Shown: positions 52,445 to 61,353, counted from the stretch's first letter. The stretch is DNA of 64,000 nt from Spongiactinospora rosea (GCF_003315795.1 NZ_QMEY01000012.1:1-64000); one strand, 5' to 3'. A program made the numbers and translations. The notes: generated by a model from the letters alone, not told the origin.

Positions 52445-55400
52445 GTGCCGTTGTCATCCGCCCCCAGCCCGGAGAACGGGCGCGCGTTGCGCCGCGCGAG
52501 TACCCGCTGGCGGGTGCTGCGCGTGCTGCGCGTGCTGGCCGGGCTCGTGGTCGTGGAGGTGGCGCTGGGCGGGCTGGTGTGGTTCCTCATCTACCCGCCC
52601 GGCCCCGATGATCCGACGCTGAGCAGCCTGGACCAGCTGTTCGGCGTGCTCGGCGGCGGCTCCGGCCTGGCCGCACTATGGGTGGCGATCATCACGCTAC
52701 GCCGCGCTCCACCGCCGAGCGGCGCTGGGCCCGCTCCGGCCGCTCAAGGATCAGCGGAACCGGAACGACCAGAGCCGGGCTGGCCATTGGAGCAGGTGCG
52801 CGACCCGTTCCACTTCGGCCTGGAGGTGCACCACGCCATCGACTCCCCCCTCCCTGATGCGCCGCCGCTGCCGGTGTATGTACCGCGCGCACATGACCGG
52901 GCGCTGGGCGAGGTAGTAGCGCGGGCCGCCGCCGGGGCCAGCGGCATCGCGGTACTTGTCGGTGGGTCATCGACCGGTAAGACCCGCGCCTGCTGGGAGG
53001 CCCTGGCCCCGCTTCGGGGTCGGGAGTTGCCGTGGCGGGTCTGGCATCCGATCGATCCGACCCGCCCCGAGGCCGCCCTCGCCGACTTGCACGGCATCGC
53101 GCCGTATACGGTCGTCTGGCTGAACGAGGCCCAGTTCTACCTGCGGCCCGACACGGTCGGCGAGCAGGTCGCCGCCGGGCTGCGCGAACTGCTGCGCGAT
53201 GAGCGCAGGGGGCCGGTGCTGGTGCTGGCCACCTTGTGGCCCGGCGAGTGGGACGCTCTGACCGCCCGCCCCGCCGCCGGGCCTGACCTCCATGCCCAGG
53301 CCCGAGAGCTGCTGGACGGCCATGACATCGCGGTACCGGAGGCGTTCACCGGTGATGATCTGACCGAGCTGGCCGAACGCGCCGCCACCGATCCCCGCCT
53401 GAACCAGGCCGCCGGCCACGCCGTAGACGGCCGGATCACCCAGTACCTGGCTGGGGTGCCGGTCCTGCTGGACCGCTACGCACACGCACCGCCCCCGACC
53501 CGCGCGGTGATCGACGCCGCGATGGACGCCCGCCGCCTGGGCGCCGGGCCGCACCTGCCCTTGGCGTGGCTGGCCCAGGCCGCTCCCGGTTACCTAACCG
53601 ACGCGGAATGGGACCAGACTGGCCAGGGCGAGGCGTGGCTGCAACGCGCCCTGGACTACGTTGCCACTCCGTGCAACGGCATTCCGGGCATCCTCACCTG
53701 CGTCAAACCACGCACCAGCCGCGACCTGCGCACCGACCTCGGGGGCGGCGGCGCACCCCGGGCGAAGAGCGGGCCGTTGTACCGGCTGGCCGACTATCTC
53801 GACCAGCACGGCCGCCGCTATCGCGTCGGCCAGATTCCCCCGCTCGAGTTCTGGGACGCAGCCGACGCCCATGCCCACCCCGCTGACCTGACAACACTCG
53901 GCGACGCGGCCTGGGCACGCGGCCTCTATCTCGCCGCCTCCCGGCTGTTCAAACACGCCACCGCCCACGGCGACTCTGTTGCCGCGGTCGCCCTCGTCGA
54001 GCACCTGCGCCCCCTGCACCCCGGCGATTATCGCCCCGCTGCCTGGGCCGCCGCGCATGTCGCCCTCGACAACCCGGACGCGGTGGCCCACCTGCTCGGC
54101 CGGTTACGGGAAGCCGGAGCCGAAGACCAGGTCACCACACTGCTCGATCGTAATCCCGCCGCGCACGCCACCCTCGACAACCCGTACATGGTGGCCCACC
54201 TACTGGAAGAGCTGCGGGAGGCCGGAGCCGAAGACCAAGTCACCACGCTGGCCAAACGCGCCGCCGCACACGCCACCCTCGACAACCCAGGCGCAGTGGC
54301 CCACCTGCTCGGCCGGTTACGGGAAGCCGGAGCCGAAGACCAGGTCACCACGCTGCTCGATCGTAATCCCGCCGCGCACGCCACCCTCGACAACCCGGAC
54401 GCGGTGGCCCACCTGCTCGGCCGGTTACGGGAAGCCGGAGCCGAAGACCAGGTCACCACGCTGCTCGATCGTAATCCCGCCGCGCACGCCATCCTCAATG
54501 ACCCGTACATGATGGCCTACCTGATCAGCAGGCTGCGGGAGGCCGGAGCCGAAGACCAAGTCACCACGCTGGCCAAACGCGCCGCTACGCATGTCGCCCT
54601 CCACGACCCGGACGCGGTGGCCCACCTGCTCGGCCGGTTACGGGAAGCCGGAGCCGAAGACCAAGTCACCACGCTGGCCAAACGCGCCGCCGCACACGCC
54701 CCCCTCCACGACTCGGACGGGGTGGCCTACCTGATCAGCAGGCTGCGGGAGGCCGGAGCCGAAGACCAATTCACCACGCTGGCCAAACGCGCCGCCGCAC
54801 ACGCCCCCCTCGACAACCCAGGCGCAGTGGCTCGCCTCCTGGACGGGGTACGGATGGCCGGAGCCGAAGACCAGGTCACCACGCTGCTCAATCGTAATCC
54901 CGCCGCGCACGCCACCCTCGACAACCCGTACATGGTGGCCCACCTACTGGAAGAGCTGCGGGAGGCCGGAGCCGAAGACCAATTCACCACGCTGGCCAAA
55001 CGCGCCGCTACGCATGTCGCCCTCCACGACCCGGGCGCGGTGGCCCACCTGCTCGGCCGGTTACGGGAGGCCGGAGCCGAAGACCAATTCACCACGCTGG
55101 CCAAACGCGCCGCTACGCATGTCGCCCTCGACAACCCGTTCCCGGTGGCCCACCTGCTCAGTAGGCTGCGGGAGTCCGGGGCCGAAGACCAGGTCACCAC
55201 GCTGCTCGATCGTAATCCCGCCGCGCACGTCGCCCTCGACAACCCGTACATGGTGGCCCGCCTATTGGAAGAGCTGCGGGAGGTCGGAGCCGAAGACCAA
55301 GTCACCGTCCTGGCCAGGCGCGCCGCCGCACACGCCCCCCTCGACAACCCAGGCGCGGTGGCCCGCCTACTGGAAGGGTTGCGGGAGGCCCGAGCCGAAG

Positions 55401-55669
55401 ACCAAGTCACCACGCTGGCCAAACGCGCCGCCGCACACGCCACCCCCGACAACCCAAGTGCGGTGGCCCGCCTACTGGACGAGGTACGGATGGCCGGGGC
55501 CGAAGACCAGGTCGCCCTGGCCGAGCGGCTTCCTGCCGCGGGGCTATTCGCCGAGTTCCTCGACATCGGCGATCACCGGAAGCGGTTCAGATTCGGGCGG
55601 GAACCCGATAAAAGCGCTGCTCCCGCCTGGGGGTGGGAGGACCTGGAGCGACCGGGAACCCGTCCGTGA
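52445..55669 (+). CDS. membrane-anchored P-loop ATPase with 14 C-terminal helical repeats (STAND-like)
   Basis: 1,074 residues from GTG 52445. Two N-terminal membrane segments (VLRVLAGLVVVEVALGGLVW near 25-50; LGGGSGLAALWVAIITLRRA near 67-88). A P-loop module follows: Walker A VLVGGSSTGKTRACWEALAP near 170-190, a Walker B-like TVVWLNEAQFYL near 220, and VLVLATLWPGEWDA near 258. Residues 330-530 are helical. The C-terminal half (about 537-1031) is 14 repeats of 35-36 residues, consensus Ala-His-x-x-Leu-Asp-Asn-Pro...Val-Ala-His-Leu-Leu-x-x-Leu-Arg-Glu-Ala-Gly-Ala-Glu-Asp-Gln-Val-Thr-Thr-Leu. Layout fits NACHT/STAND sensors: repeats bind a trigger and the NTPase oligomerises. No effector domain other than the membrane segments was seen, so membrane disruption or signalling is inferred. 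Confidence 0.78.
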   Translation: MPLSSAPSPENGRALRRASTRWRVLRVLRVLAGLVVVEVALGGLVWFLIYPPGPDDPTLSSLDQLFGVLGGGSGLAALWVAIITLRRAPPPSGAGPAPAAQGSAEPERPEPGWPLEQVRDPFHFGLEVHHAIDSPLPDAPPLPVYVPRAHDRALGEVVARAAAGASGIAVLVGGSSTGKTRACWEALAPLRGRELPWRVWHPIDPTRPEAALADLHGIAPYTVVWLNEAQFYLRPDTVGEQVAAGLRELLRDERRGPVLVLATLWPGEWDALTARPAAGPDLHAQARELLDGHDIAVPEAFTGDDLTELAERAATDPRLNQAAGHAVDGRITQYLAGVPVLLDRYAHAPPPTRAVIDAAMDARRLGAGPHLPLAWLAQAAPGYLTDAEWDQTGQGEAWLQRALDYVATPCNGIPGILTCVKPRTSRDLRTDLGGGGAPRAKSGPLYRLADYLDQHGRRYRVGQIPPLEFWDAADAHAHPADLTTLGDAAWARGLYLAASRLFKHATAHGDSVAAVALVEHLRPLHPGDYRPAAWAAAHVALDNPDAVAHLLGRLREAGAEDQVTTLLDRNPAAHATLDNPYMVAHLLEELREAGAEDQVTTLAKRAAAHATLDNPGAVAHLLGRLREAGAEDQVTTLLDRNPAAHATLDNPDAVAHLLGRLREAGAEDQVTTLLDRNPAAHAILNDPYMMAYLISRLREAGAEDQVTTLAKRAATHVALHDPDAVAHLLGRLREAGAEDQVTTLAKRAAAHAPLHDSDGVAYLISRLREAGAEDQFTTLAKRAAAHAPLDNPGAVARLLDGVRMAGAEDQVTTLLNRNPAAHATLDNPYMVAHLLEELREAGAEDQFTTLAKRAATHVALHDPGAVAHLLGRLREAGAEDQFTTLAKRAATHVALDNPFPVAHLLSRLRESGAEDQVTTLLDRNPAAHVALDNPYMVARLLEELREVGAEDQVTVLARRAAAHAPLDNPGAVARLLEGLREARAEDQVTTLAKRAAAHATPDNPSAVARLLDEVRMAGAEDQVALAERLPAAGLFAEFLDIGDHRKRFRFGREPDKSAAPAWGWEDLERPGTRP
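54053..55537 (+). repeat. 14 tandem 105-108-bp repeats in the P-loop ATPase gene
   Basis: Units alternate between 35 residues (ending Ala-Lys-Arg-Ala-Ala) and 36 residues (ending Asp-Arg-Asn-Pro-Ala). Many are nearly identical in DNA sequence as well as protein, pointing to recent amplification or gene conversion. The last unit is the most diverged. Confidence 0.9.
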
Positions 55670-55908
55670 TCTCGGGCGCGGTAAGGCAGGGTGCCGTGGA
55701 GTACGGCCCCGCAGCGATAACCAGCGGCACCAAACCACGGAGAGCGCGACGCTCCTAGCCTTTGAGAGGTGGCGCACACCCTGTCGGCGGCGGAACGCGG
55801 GAAAGCACGTGACGCGAGCGCCGCAACCGCAGATACAGGCGACGGTCACGGCGCTCAGCACAGGTCCGGCGCTCTCGACCCGGCCTATGCGGGTGAGGGC
55901 TGTATGGG

Positions 55909-56310
55909 CTATTGGCGGGCGTCGCCGGGCCGATAGCGCCGGAAACGGTGGTACCTGGGCGGCAAGCAGGCGGGCCAATGGTCACGAAGAGGTGGCAGTC
56001 GCCGGACCGCGGCGCGCATGAGCCAGACCTGGGCGGCATACGGGTAGCCGGACAGAATGTCGATCGCGGCGTCGGTCAGCGGGTCGTCCGGGTCACGCGG
56101 CGGGGTACCCAAGGCGCACGCCAGGTGGAACGCCGCCTCGCGCGCTATCGGCGTCGCTTCGCCGGTGGGCAGGCCGTGGACGGCGCAGCACGTGCCGGCC
56201 TCCGCTTGCAGGAATTCCATGGTGAGCCGGCCGAAACCGGCGTCGATGATGTTCGCCCCGGACAGCAGCACTCCGCGCACCGCTCGAATGACCCCGTCCC
56301 TGCCCGTCAT
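55909..56310 (-). CDS. hypothetical protein co-transcribed with the integrase
   Basis: 133 residues from ATG 56310, overlapping the integrase stop by four bases (ATGA), so the two are translationally coupled. The sequence is helical with a Cys-Cys pair (AEAGTCCAVHGLPTGEATPI), AREAAFHLACALGTPPRDPD and AAIDILSGYPYAAQVWLMRA, and ends in a basic tail rich in Arg/His/Tyr. No family recognised. By position it could be a small accessory or directionality factor of the element (inference). Confidence 0.6.
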   Translation of the reverse strand: MTGRDGVIRAVRGVLLSGANIIDAGFGRLTMEFLQAEAGTCCAVHGLPTGEATPIAREAAFHLACALGTPPRDPDDPLTDAAIDILSGYPYAAQVWLMRAAVRRLPPLRDHWPACLPPRYHRFRRYRPGDARQ

Positions 56311-57833
56311 CGGCTCGCCTTGGGCAGCAACGCAGCCGTGGACTCGGCAGCGGCAGCCGCCACCTGCGGGAAGACGGCGGTGTAGGTGTCCCGGGTGAAT
56401 GTCGTGGAGGTGTGACCGAGCGTTTCGGCCACCACCTTCATCTCCACCCCGGCGGCCAGCATCAGCGAGGCCGCCCCATGCCGCAGGTCGTGCAATCGGA
56501 TCGGCGGCAACCCGGCCTGATGGGTCAGCCAGTGGAACTGCTTGGTCACGAACGCCGGATGCAGCGGTGCCCCGGCCTCAGTGGTGAAAATGAACCCCGA
56601 CTCCTGCCAATCCGGCCCGGCGGCCAGGCGCTCCTTGCGCTGGCGGAGGAGGTGGCCGTGCAGCATGGCCATGGTCTCGGCGTCCAGGGCGACGGTCCGG
56701 TCACTGGCCTGAGTCTTCGGTGCCGCCTGTGCGGTTTCCCAGCCGAGCTGGGTGATCTGCCAGTTCACCCCAAGCGTTGCGGTGGTGCGGTCGAGTTCGC
56801 TCCAGCGCAGGCCGCACGCCTCCCCGCGGCGCAGGCCGCGCAGCGCGATCAGCCGGTAAAGCGCAAAGAGCCGGTGGTGGGTGTGTGCATAGGCGAGAAA
56901 CGCGCTGGTCTGAGCGGGGGTCCACACCATCACCGGCGACGGGCGCGGTACCGCCACATACACACCGATGACGTCGATCCGCTTGCCGCCGCGCCGTTCC
57001 CGCTCTGCTGCGACCCGTTCCTGGTGCGCCGTGGTCCAGGCTTTGACGCGCTCGTCGGTCCAGACCAGCGGTTTCGGTCGGTCACCGGACGGGAGTTCGA
57101 TAGCGGCGGCCGGGTTGAAGTCGATCAGCCGTTCGTGCTTCATGACGATGTTGAGCGCGTGCCGCAGCGTGGCCAGATATCGCCGCTGCGAGGACGGACC
57201 GGAGATTCGCTGCCCTTTCACTTTCGCCCGCAGTTCACCGCTGGCGCGGGCCTCACGGATGATCTCGTTGGTCTCTTCGATCGCCTCGAACATGTCCGCG
57301 ATGTGACCCGGGCGCAGCCGATCCAGCGGGATCTGCCCCAGATAGGGGGTGAAGTACAACCGGATGTGGCTTTCGTAGCTGCGCCAGGTGTTCGGCGCGA
57401 GCCCTTTCTTGCGTTTGAGGAACTCGGCCAGCCACTCGCCGACCAACATCCGCCGGGCCAGGTCCTGGCCGGTGCGGACCTTGCGCCGCACCGTCTCGAC
57501 GTCCGGCAGTGCACGGGTCTCCCGGATGGTGGCGGTGATCAAGTCGGTCATGGCCTGTCGGGCCGAATCGTCGTCGGGCGCGGGGATGGCCAGCAGTTCC
57601 CGGGCCTTGCCCATCTCGTCCTCGGCGTCGGTCTTGGAGTCGAATCCGCCGCGGCGCAGCGGGTTGCGCCTGGTGCCGTCGGACATGGGCGGGAGCTCGA
57701 GCTGGTAGTACCAGCGGCCATGCACGGCGCTCCAGGCGCCGGTGGCACGCTTGATCTTGGGACAGTTGGTGCCCAGGCGCTTGCCTGCCGCGTTGCGGCA
57801 GGTGCAGCGTTTGTAGGTGTGGCCATCGGCCAT
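56307..57833 (-). CDS. tyrosine recombinase/integrase of the conjugative element
   Basis: 508 residues from ATG 57833 (AAGGGAG upstream). The N-terminus has a Cys-rich start (YKRCTCRNAAGKRLGTNCPK) and an arm-type binding domain (YYQLELPPMSDGTRRNPLRR). A SAM-like core-binding domain follows (MLVGEWLAEFLKRKKGLAPN; TWRSYESHIRLYFTPYLGQI). The catalytic domain is complete: first Arg in LRGLRRGEACGLRWSEL near 334, His-x-x-Arg in RLHDLRHGAASLMLAAGVEM near 446, His in AETLGHTSTTFTRDTY near 471 and the nucleophile Tyr near 482. This is the actinomycete ICE/phage integrase type. It appears active. The attachment site was not identified; no tRNA gene is next to it. Confidence 0.92.
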   Translation of the reverse strand: MADGHTYKRCTCRNAAGKRLGTNCPKIKRATGAWSAVHGRWYYQLELPPMSDGTRRNPLRRGGFDSKTDAEDEMGKARELLAIPAPDDDSARQAMTDLITATIRETRALPDVETVRRKVRTGQDLARRMLVGEWLAEFLKRKKGLAPNTWRSYESHIRLYFTPYLGQIPLDRLRPGHIADMFEAIEETNEIIREARASGELRAKVKGQRISGPSSQRRYLATLRHALNIVMKHERLIDFNPAAAIELPSGDRPKPLVWTDERVKAWTTAHQERVAAERERRGGKRIDVIGVYVAVPRPSPVMVWTPAQTSAFLAYAHTHHRLFALYRLIALRGLRRGEACGLRWSELDRTTATLGVNWQITQLGWETAQAAPKTQASDRTVALDAETMAMLHGHLLRQRKERLAAGPDWQESGFIFTTEAGAPLHPAFVTKQFHWLTHQAGLPPIRLHDLRHGAASLMLAAGVEMKVVAETLGHTSTTFTRDTYTAVFPQVAAAAAESTAALLPKASR

Positions 57834-58171
57834 GTCGTCATCTCCCTTGCTGTGATCAGTTGAGTGCGCGTACGGGGGGTGCGCTCGTGCGCGGCGCCGG
57901 GAGAAGGGCCGGAGCGCGGGTGCCTGTGCAGGTACGCCCATCCGCGGGGCTGACCGCGGCCCGGCCTCCTTCAGTGGCGTTGCACGGCGGCCACGGATCG
58001 CACGGCAGGGCCGGCGCACCCCGGTGGTCATCCCGCCCCTCGCGGGGGTGGCCACCGGGTGCAGGACCCGCAAGCCAGCCCTGGTGGCGATCCGGGGCCG
58101 GGGCCATGAACGCTCGACTGCGGGACAGAGGGCCAGTCGAAACCCGCCGATTTCCGCCAACGGCCGGCTGG
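57834..58171. other. intergenic between integrase and excisionase-like genes
   Basis: 338 bases with no gene supported by a start, ribosome binding site or domain. In elements of this type this space often holds the integrase promoter and excisionase binding sites; no repeats were clear enough to call. Confidence 0.4.
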
Positions 58172-58483
58172 TCATCCGGGTGGGCGCTCAACAGGTCCAG
58201 GTGGCGGAGTGTCGCGTTCGCCCTCCGCGGGCGGGGAAGAGGGCAGCGGGAGTCCCAGCAGGGCCAGCAGATCTGCGGTGCAGACGCGATAGGCGGTACC
58301 GGCCCGCAGCACCCGGCAGGGGAATTCGCCGCGACGGGCGAGCTGGTAGCTGATGGTACGGCCCAGCCCCAGCGCGCGCCCGGCGGTGGGCAGGTCCACC
58401 ACCACGGGCAATTGGCAGACCTCGGCGATGCTCATCGAGGCCACCGGTGACCGGGAGCGTCCGCGTGCCGGCGGGCCGGTCAT
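58172..58483 (-). CDS. excisionase-like helix-turn-helix protein
   Basis: 103 residues from ATG 58483, overlapping the methyltransferase stop (ATGA); ATG 58435 is an alternative. The core is a MerR/Xis-like domain: VVVDLPTAGRALGLGRTISY, QLARRGEFPCRVLRAGTAYR, VCTADLLALLGLP. Family knowledge: proteins of this kind beside a tyrosine integrase act as excisionase or directionality factor and often regulate the element. It lies between the integrase and methyltransferase genes on the same strand. Confidence 0.82.
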   Translation of the reverse strand: MTGPPARGRSRSPVASMSIAEVCQLPVVVDLPTAGRALGLGRTISYQLARRGEFPCRVLRAGTAYRVCTADLLALLGLPLPSSPPAEGERDTPPPGPVERPPG

Positions 58484-59385
58484 CCTCTGCCGCCCGGGAG
58501 TTTGAGAATGAGGACGTCCTCGTGCGCCAGCACATGCAGCGGCGTTCCGGCCGCGCGGGCCCGGCGGGTCTCCAGCATGTGGAAGAACGACGCCCGCGTC
58601 ACCAGCCCGCCATCGCGTGTCCCGCACAGCAGTGCCACCAGCCGCTGTACCGGCTCCAGCCCGGCCTGCTGGGCGGCATGCCAGACCTGATCGGAGAAGT
58701 CGATCAGCCGGCCGTCGCGGCGGAAGGACCGTGCGGTGATCGCCACCACTCCGCCCGGGCGCAGCAGCGGCACGCTGGCGGCGAGGATCTCGGTGAACGC
58801 GGCGAGCAGCTGCGGCAGCGGGCGGTGGGCGAGGTTGGCCCGATCCTGTCCGTACCGGTGATCGGACTTGACCACGCCCGCGTGGCCGGTGTCCCGGCTG
58901 GAGCGCACCTGCCCGTGCACCGAGTCGCCGTAGGGCGGCGAGGTGAGCAGCAGCCCGACCCGCCCCACCGCGTCCTCCTCCTGCGCCAGCAGGTCGGGCA
59001 GGCGGCGCGCGTCCCCGCGTACCACCCGCCCTCGCCCGGTCGCGCCGGCGGCGTATGCCATCTCGAGGTTGGCCTGGGCGATCACCGCCCACCGCGGCTC
59101 GTACTCCACCCCCAGCCCATCCCGGCCCTGATGCACGGCCTCGATCAAGGTGGTGCCGATCCCGCACATCGGGTCGAACACCACATCTCCCGGAGCGGTG
59201 AAGGTGGCGATCGCCCGGGCGGCGATCGCCGGGAGCATCTTGGCCGGATGCGCGGTGGAGGCGGCCAGGTACCGGCCTCGCCGCTGGAACTGGGCGGGCT
59301 GCTGGGCGCCCATCCATACCGACAACGGCAACTCCTGCCGATCACCGGACGGATCAGGCGACGAACGATGGTTTCGCTGGTTCAT
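58480..59385 (-). CDS. DNA methyltransferase (N4/N6, TRM11/DNA methylase fold)
   Basis: 301 residues from ATG 59385; GTG 59409 is possible. SAM-binding motif I VVFDPMCGIGTTLIEAVHQG, motif GLGVEYEPRWAVIAQANLEM, catalytic motif IV LLLTSPPYGDSVHGQV (Ser-Pro-Pro-Tyr, amino-methyltransferase type), and GGVVAITARSFRRDGRLIDF complete the fold. No restriction enzyme gene accompanies it. Family knowledge: orphan methyltransferases on conjugative elements protect the incoming DNA from host restriction. The recognition sequence is unknown. Confidence 0.87.
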   Translation of the reverse strand: MNQRNHRSSPDPSGDRQELPLSVWMGAQQPAQFQRRGRYLAASTAHPAKMLPAIAARAIATFTAPGDVVFDPMCGIGTTLIEAVHQGRDGLGVEYEPRWAVIAQANLEMAYAAGATGRGRVVRGDARRLPDLLAQEEDAVGRVGLLLTSPPYGDSVHGQVRSSRDTGHAGVVKSDHRYGQDRANLAHRPLPQLLAAFTEILAASVPLLRPGGVVAITARSFRRDGRLIDFSDQVWHAAQQAGLEPVQRLVALLCGTRDGGLVTRASFFHMLETRRARAAGTPLHVLAHEDVLILKLPGGRG

Positions 59386-59448
59386 GATGGATGGCCCTGC
59401 GCGAGCCACCTGTGTCCCGACCGACGCTCACCAATACCGCTTTTCGAC

Positions 59449-59489
59449 CGAATTCCGGAACCAAGATCCCGATATTGGCCGGGAATTCG
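59449..59489. repeat. compound hairpin in the transfer control region
   Basis: Left arm CGAATTCCGG then CCAA (59449-59464), right arm TTGG then CCGGGAATTCG (59475-59489), with one bulged G and an internal AA. The 10-nt centre is GATCCCGATA. Confidence 0.65.
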
Positions 59490-59498
59490 TTAGACACT

Positions 59499-59802
59499 TC
59501 CTGGGCGAGATCAGCGGAAGGGCATTGTTCCCGGGGGCGCCCAGCATGTGCCCAGATCCCGCCCGCCGCTCGCGGCAAGGGTCCACCGGCCGGTCCCACC
59601 CCGGGATTCCCCTGTTCAAGGACGCCGGAGCCGATCCTTTCCCGGTCGTGCCCAACCTGCGCCCACCCGGTGTGCTACGAGACCGGGCCCTCTTTTCGAG
59701 GCTGCTCCACAAGAGGCCCGATATTCACGCCGTATAGACGACCATTGAGCACCTTCGGGGCAAGAACATTGGACGCCCCCATTCCAATGATCTCGCCCAG
59801 GA
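59499..59802. repeat. 15-nt inverted arms, 274 nt apart
   Basis: TCCTGGGCGAGATCA at 59499-59513 is repeated in inverse orientation at 59788-59802. Similarity continues imperfectly on both sides (GGAATTC-like outside, GGAA inside), so the original repeat may have been longer. Confidence 0.7.
59684..59720. terminator. hairpin in the transfer control region
   Basis: CGGGCCCTCTT (59684-59694) pairs with AAGAGGCCCG (59711-59720) with one bulged C and a 16-nt loop. Could be a terminator or a site in an origin of transfer. Confidence 0.45.
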
Positions 59803-59887
59803 ATTGCCCGCCACGTGTCCAAGGCATGTGCGTTGATGTGCTTTCGACGCGGCCGTGAACGTCGCGCCGCACGGAAGGGAGCACCGC

Positions 59888-60976
59888 ATGCCCACCCCAA
59901 CCGACCCCCGCCCTGAGCAGAACCCGCGCCGTGAGCCCTCACCGCTTGACGAGCTGAACCGCGCCTTCACCCTGCTGATCGCCGGCCCCAAGCCTCCGGC
60001 CATCGACGGCGCCCGGCTCGGGCACGGCCTGCCCCAACGCGCGATCGAGCTGGGCGAGCTGAAAGCGATCACGTTGCACCCGGCCACCGGCCGCGAAGCA
60101 CGGGACGCGGTATGGCGCGAGCTGCTGGCACGCGCCCGCGACCGACAGGCGACCTGGATGGTCGGCGCCGCCGGGATCGCGGAACCCGGCCTGCGCCGCA
60201 TCGCCGGACGAATCGCTGCGGGCTTTGCCGGCGATACCACCGATCTGGACGCCGAGGTGCTGGCCGGGTTCGTCCTCGCGGTCCACTACTGCGATCCAGC
60301 GAAACCGAACATCGCCGCCCGGTTGTGCTGGGCTGCTTTCCGCGCCGGGCTGGCCGCCCGCCGGGCCACCGAATCCCGGCCCCTCCCCGCCCGTGAGCCG
60401 GATCAGATCACCTCGGCCGAGCCACGCAGCGGCGGCCTAGAGCAGGAGGAGCCGGGTGCGGCTCGCGGGCACCCCGACCTGGTGCTGTACGGCGCGGTCG
60501 CCCAAGGCGTGCTCACCGCCGTCCAGGCCGAGCTGATCGGCCGCACCCGGATCGAGCACCTGTCCCTGGCCCAGGCCGCGGCCCAGCTCGGCATCCCGGC
60601 CCGGTGGGCGTCCACACTGCGCCGCCGCGGAGAGCTGCGGCTGCTCCGCGCACTCGACGACGAGGCGGTGAGCCTGCTACCACCCGCCCCGCCCGCCGAA
60701 TCCTCGCCTGCGCCACAGCAGCCATCACCCAAGCCGCCCGGAACCCACCGGGAGGCCGATCAAGCCGCGTGCGGGTGGGAGCGGCCACTGGTGTCCCCCG
60801 ACAACACCAGCCGACCCCCGACCCAGCCGAAGGGAGGTGATGGCCCCGATCCCACCCGCACGCCCACCCCCACTGCGCCGGACGGCTCCGCCAAGGCCGG
60901 CGACGCTCCGCAGAACCACGCGCCCAGCGCCCGGTACGACCGGATCCGGCAGGAAACGGAAGGACCGGACCGATGA
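59888..60976 (+). CDS. first transfer-operon protein with sigma-region-4-like HTH
   Basis: 362 residues from ATG 59888 with AAGGGAG six bases upstream. The N-terminal ~170 residues are a helical domain (RDAVWRELLARARDRQATWM; FAGDTTDLDAEVLAGFVLAV). A helix-turn-helix follows near 220-255 (GVLTAVQAELIGRTRIEHLS; LAQAAAQLGIPARWASTLRR), similar to region 4 of sigma factors. The last 100 residues are Pro/Thr-rich and disordered. Such proteins head transfer operons of actinomycete integrative elements. A regulator role is inferred. It overlaps the pilin-like gene by four bases. Confidence 0.68.
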   Translation: MPTPTDPRPEQNPRREPSPLDELNRAFTLLIAGPKPPAIDGARLGHGLPQRAIELGELKAITLHPATGREARDAVWRELLARARDRQATWMVGAAGIAEPGLRRIAGRIAAGFAGDTTDLDAEVLAGFVLAVHYCDPAKPNIAARLCWAAFRAGLAARRATESRPLPAREPDQITSAEPRSGGLEQEEPGAARGHPDLVLYGAVAQGVLTAVQAELIGRTRIEHLSLAQAAAQLGIPARWASTLRRRGELRLLRALDDEAVSLLPPAPPAESSPAPQQPSPKPPGTHREADQAACGWERPLVSPDNTSRPPTQPKGGDGPDPTRTPTPTAPDGSAKAGDAPQNHAPSARYDRIRQETEGPDR

Positions 60977-61353
60977 GCAGGCGGCGGATCCTTCACACGT
61001 GCAGCATCGCCGCCGCCGTCGCCGCCGTCATGGCCTTGGTCGCCGTGTTCGTCATCCTCATCTGGTTCACCACGGCACCGGCGTCACTGGCCACGCCACA
61101 GCCTTCTCCGCTCGCGAGCCCGCCGTCACTGACCCATGTGGTGGACAACCTGCGGAACTGGCTGGTCGGCCTGCTGGTCACCTTCGCCACCTTGATGCTC
61201 ACCATCGGCGGGATCCGCTACCTGCTGTCCGGCGGCGACCCAGGCGAGGTGGCCAAGGCGAAAAGCACGCTGCGGATGGGCGCCTTCGGCTACGCGATCG
61301 CCGCACTCGCGCCACTGCTGGTCAAGATTCTGAGCGGAATCGTGGGGGTCTGA
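60973..61353 (+). CDS. TrbC/VirB2-like T4SS pilin subunit
   Basis: 126 residues. An N-terminal helix (IAAAVAAVMALVAVFVILIW) acts as signal or anchor. Two further hydrophobic segments (WLVGLLVTFATLMLTIGGIR and FGYAIAALAPLLVKILSGIV) flank a short loop YLLSGGDPGEVAKAKSTL. The Gly-Gly-Asp-Pro-Gly-Glu-x-x-Lys loop between two helices is typical of actinobacterial VirB2/TrbC-type pilins. Overlap with the gene before and 4-nt spacing to the next place it in the transfer operon. Confidence 0.75.
   Translation: MSRRRILHTCSIAAAVAAVMALVAVFVILIWFTTAPASLATPQPSPLASPPSLTHVVDNLRNWLVGLLVTFATLMLTIGGIRYLLSGGDPGEVAKAKSTLRMGAFGYAIAALAPLLVKILSGIVGV

Larger units (their letters stand above)
59386..59887. promoter_or_regulatory. 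divergent control region of the conjugative element, rich in inverted repeats
   Basis: 502 bases between leftward (methylase, xis, int) and rightward (transfer) genes. Contains a compound hairpin at 59449-59489, a pair of 15-nt inverted arms at 59499-59513 and 59788-59802, and a hairpin at 59684-59720. Open frames here lack protein features. Position and structure suit promoters and operators of both operons and possibly the origin of transfer. Confidence 0.5.

Noticed and set aside
54053..55537. CRISPR array or tandem non-coding repeat
   Set aside because: The 105-108-bp periodicity lies in one reading frame and encodes protein repeats; there are no unique spacers.
59391..59858. 155-codon plus-strand frame between the divergent operons
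   Set aside because: Overlaps several inverted repeats, has no ribosome binding site and no domain; treated as non-coding control region.
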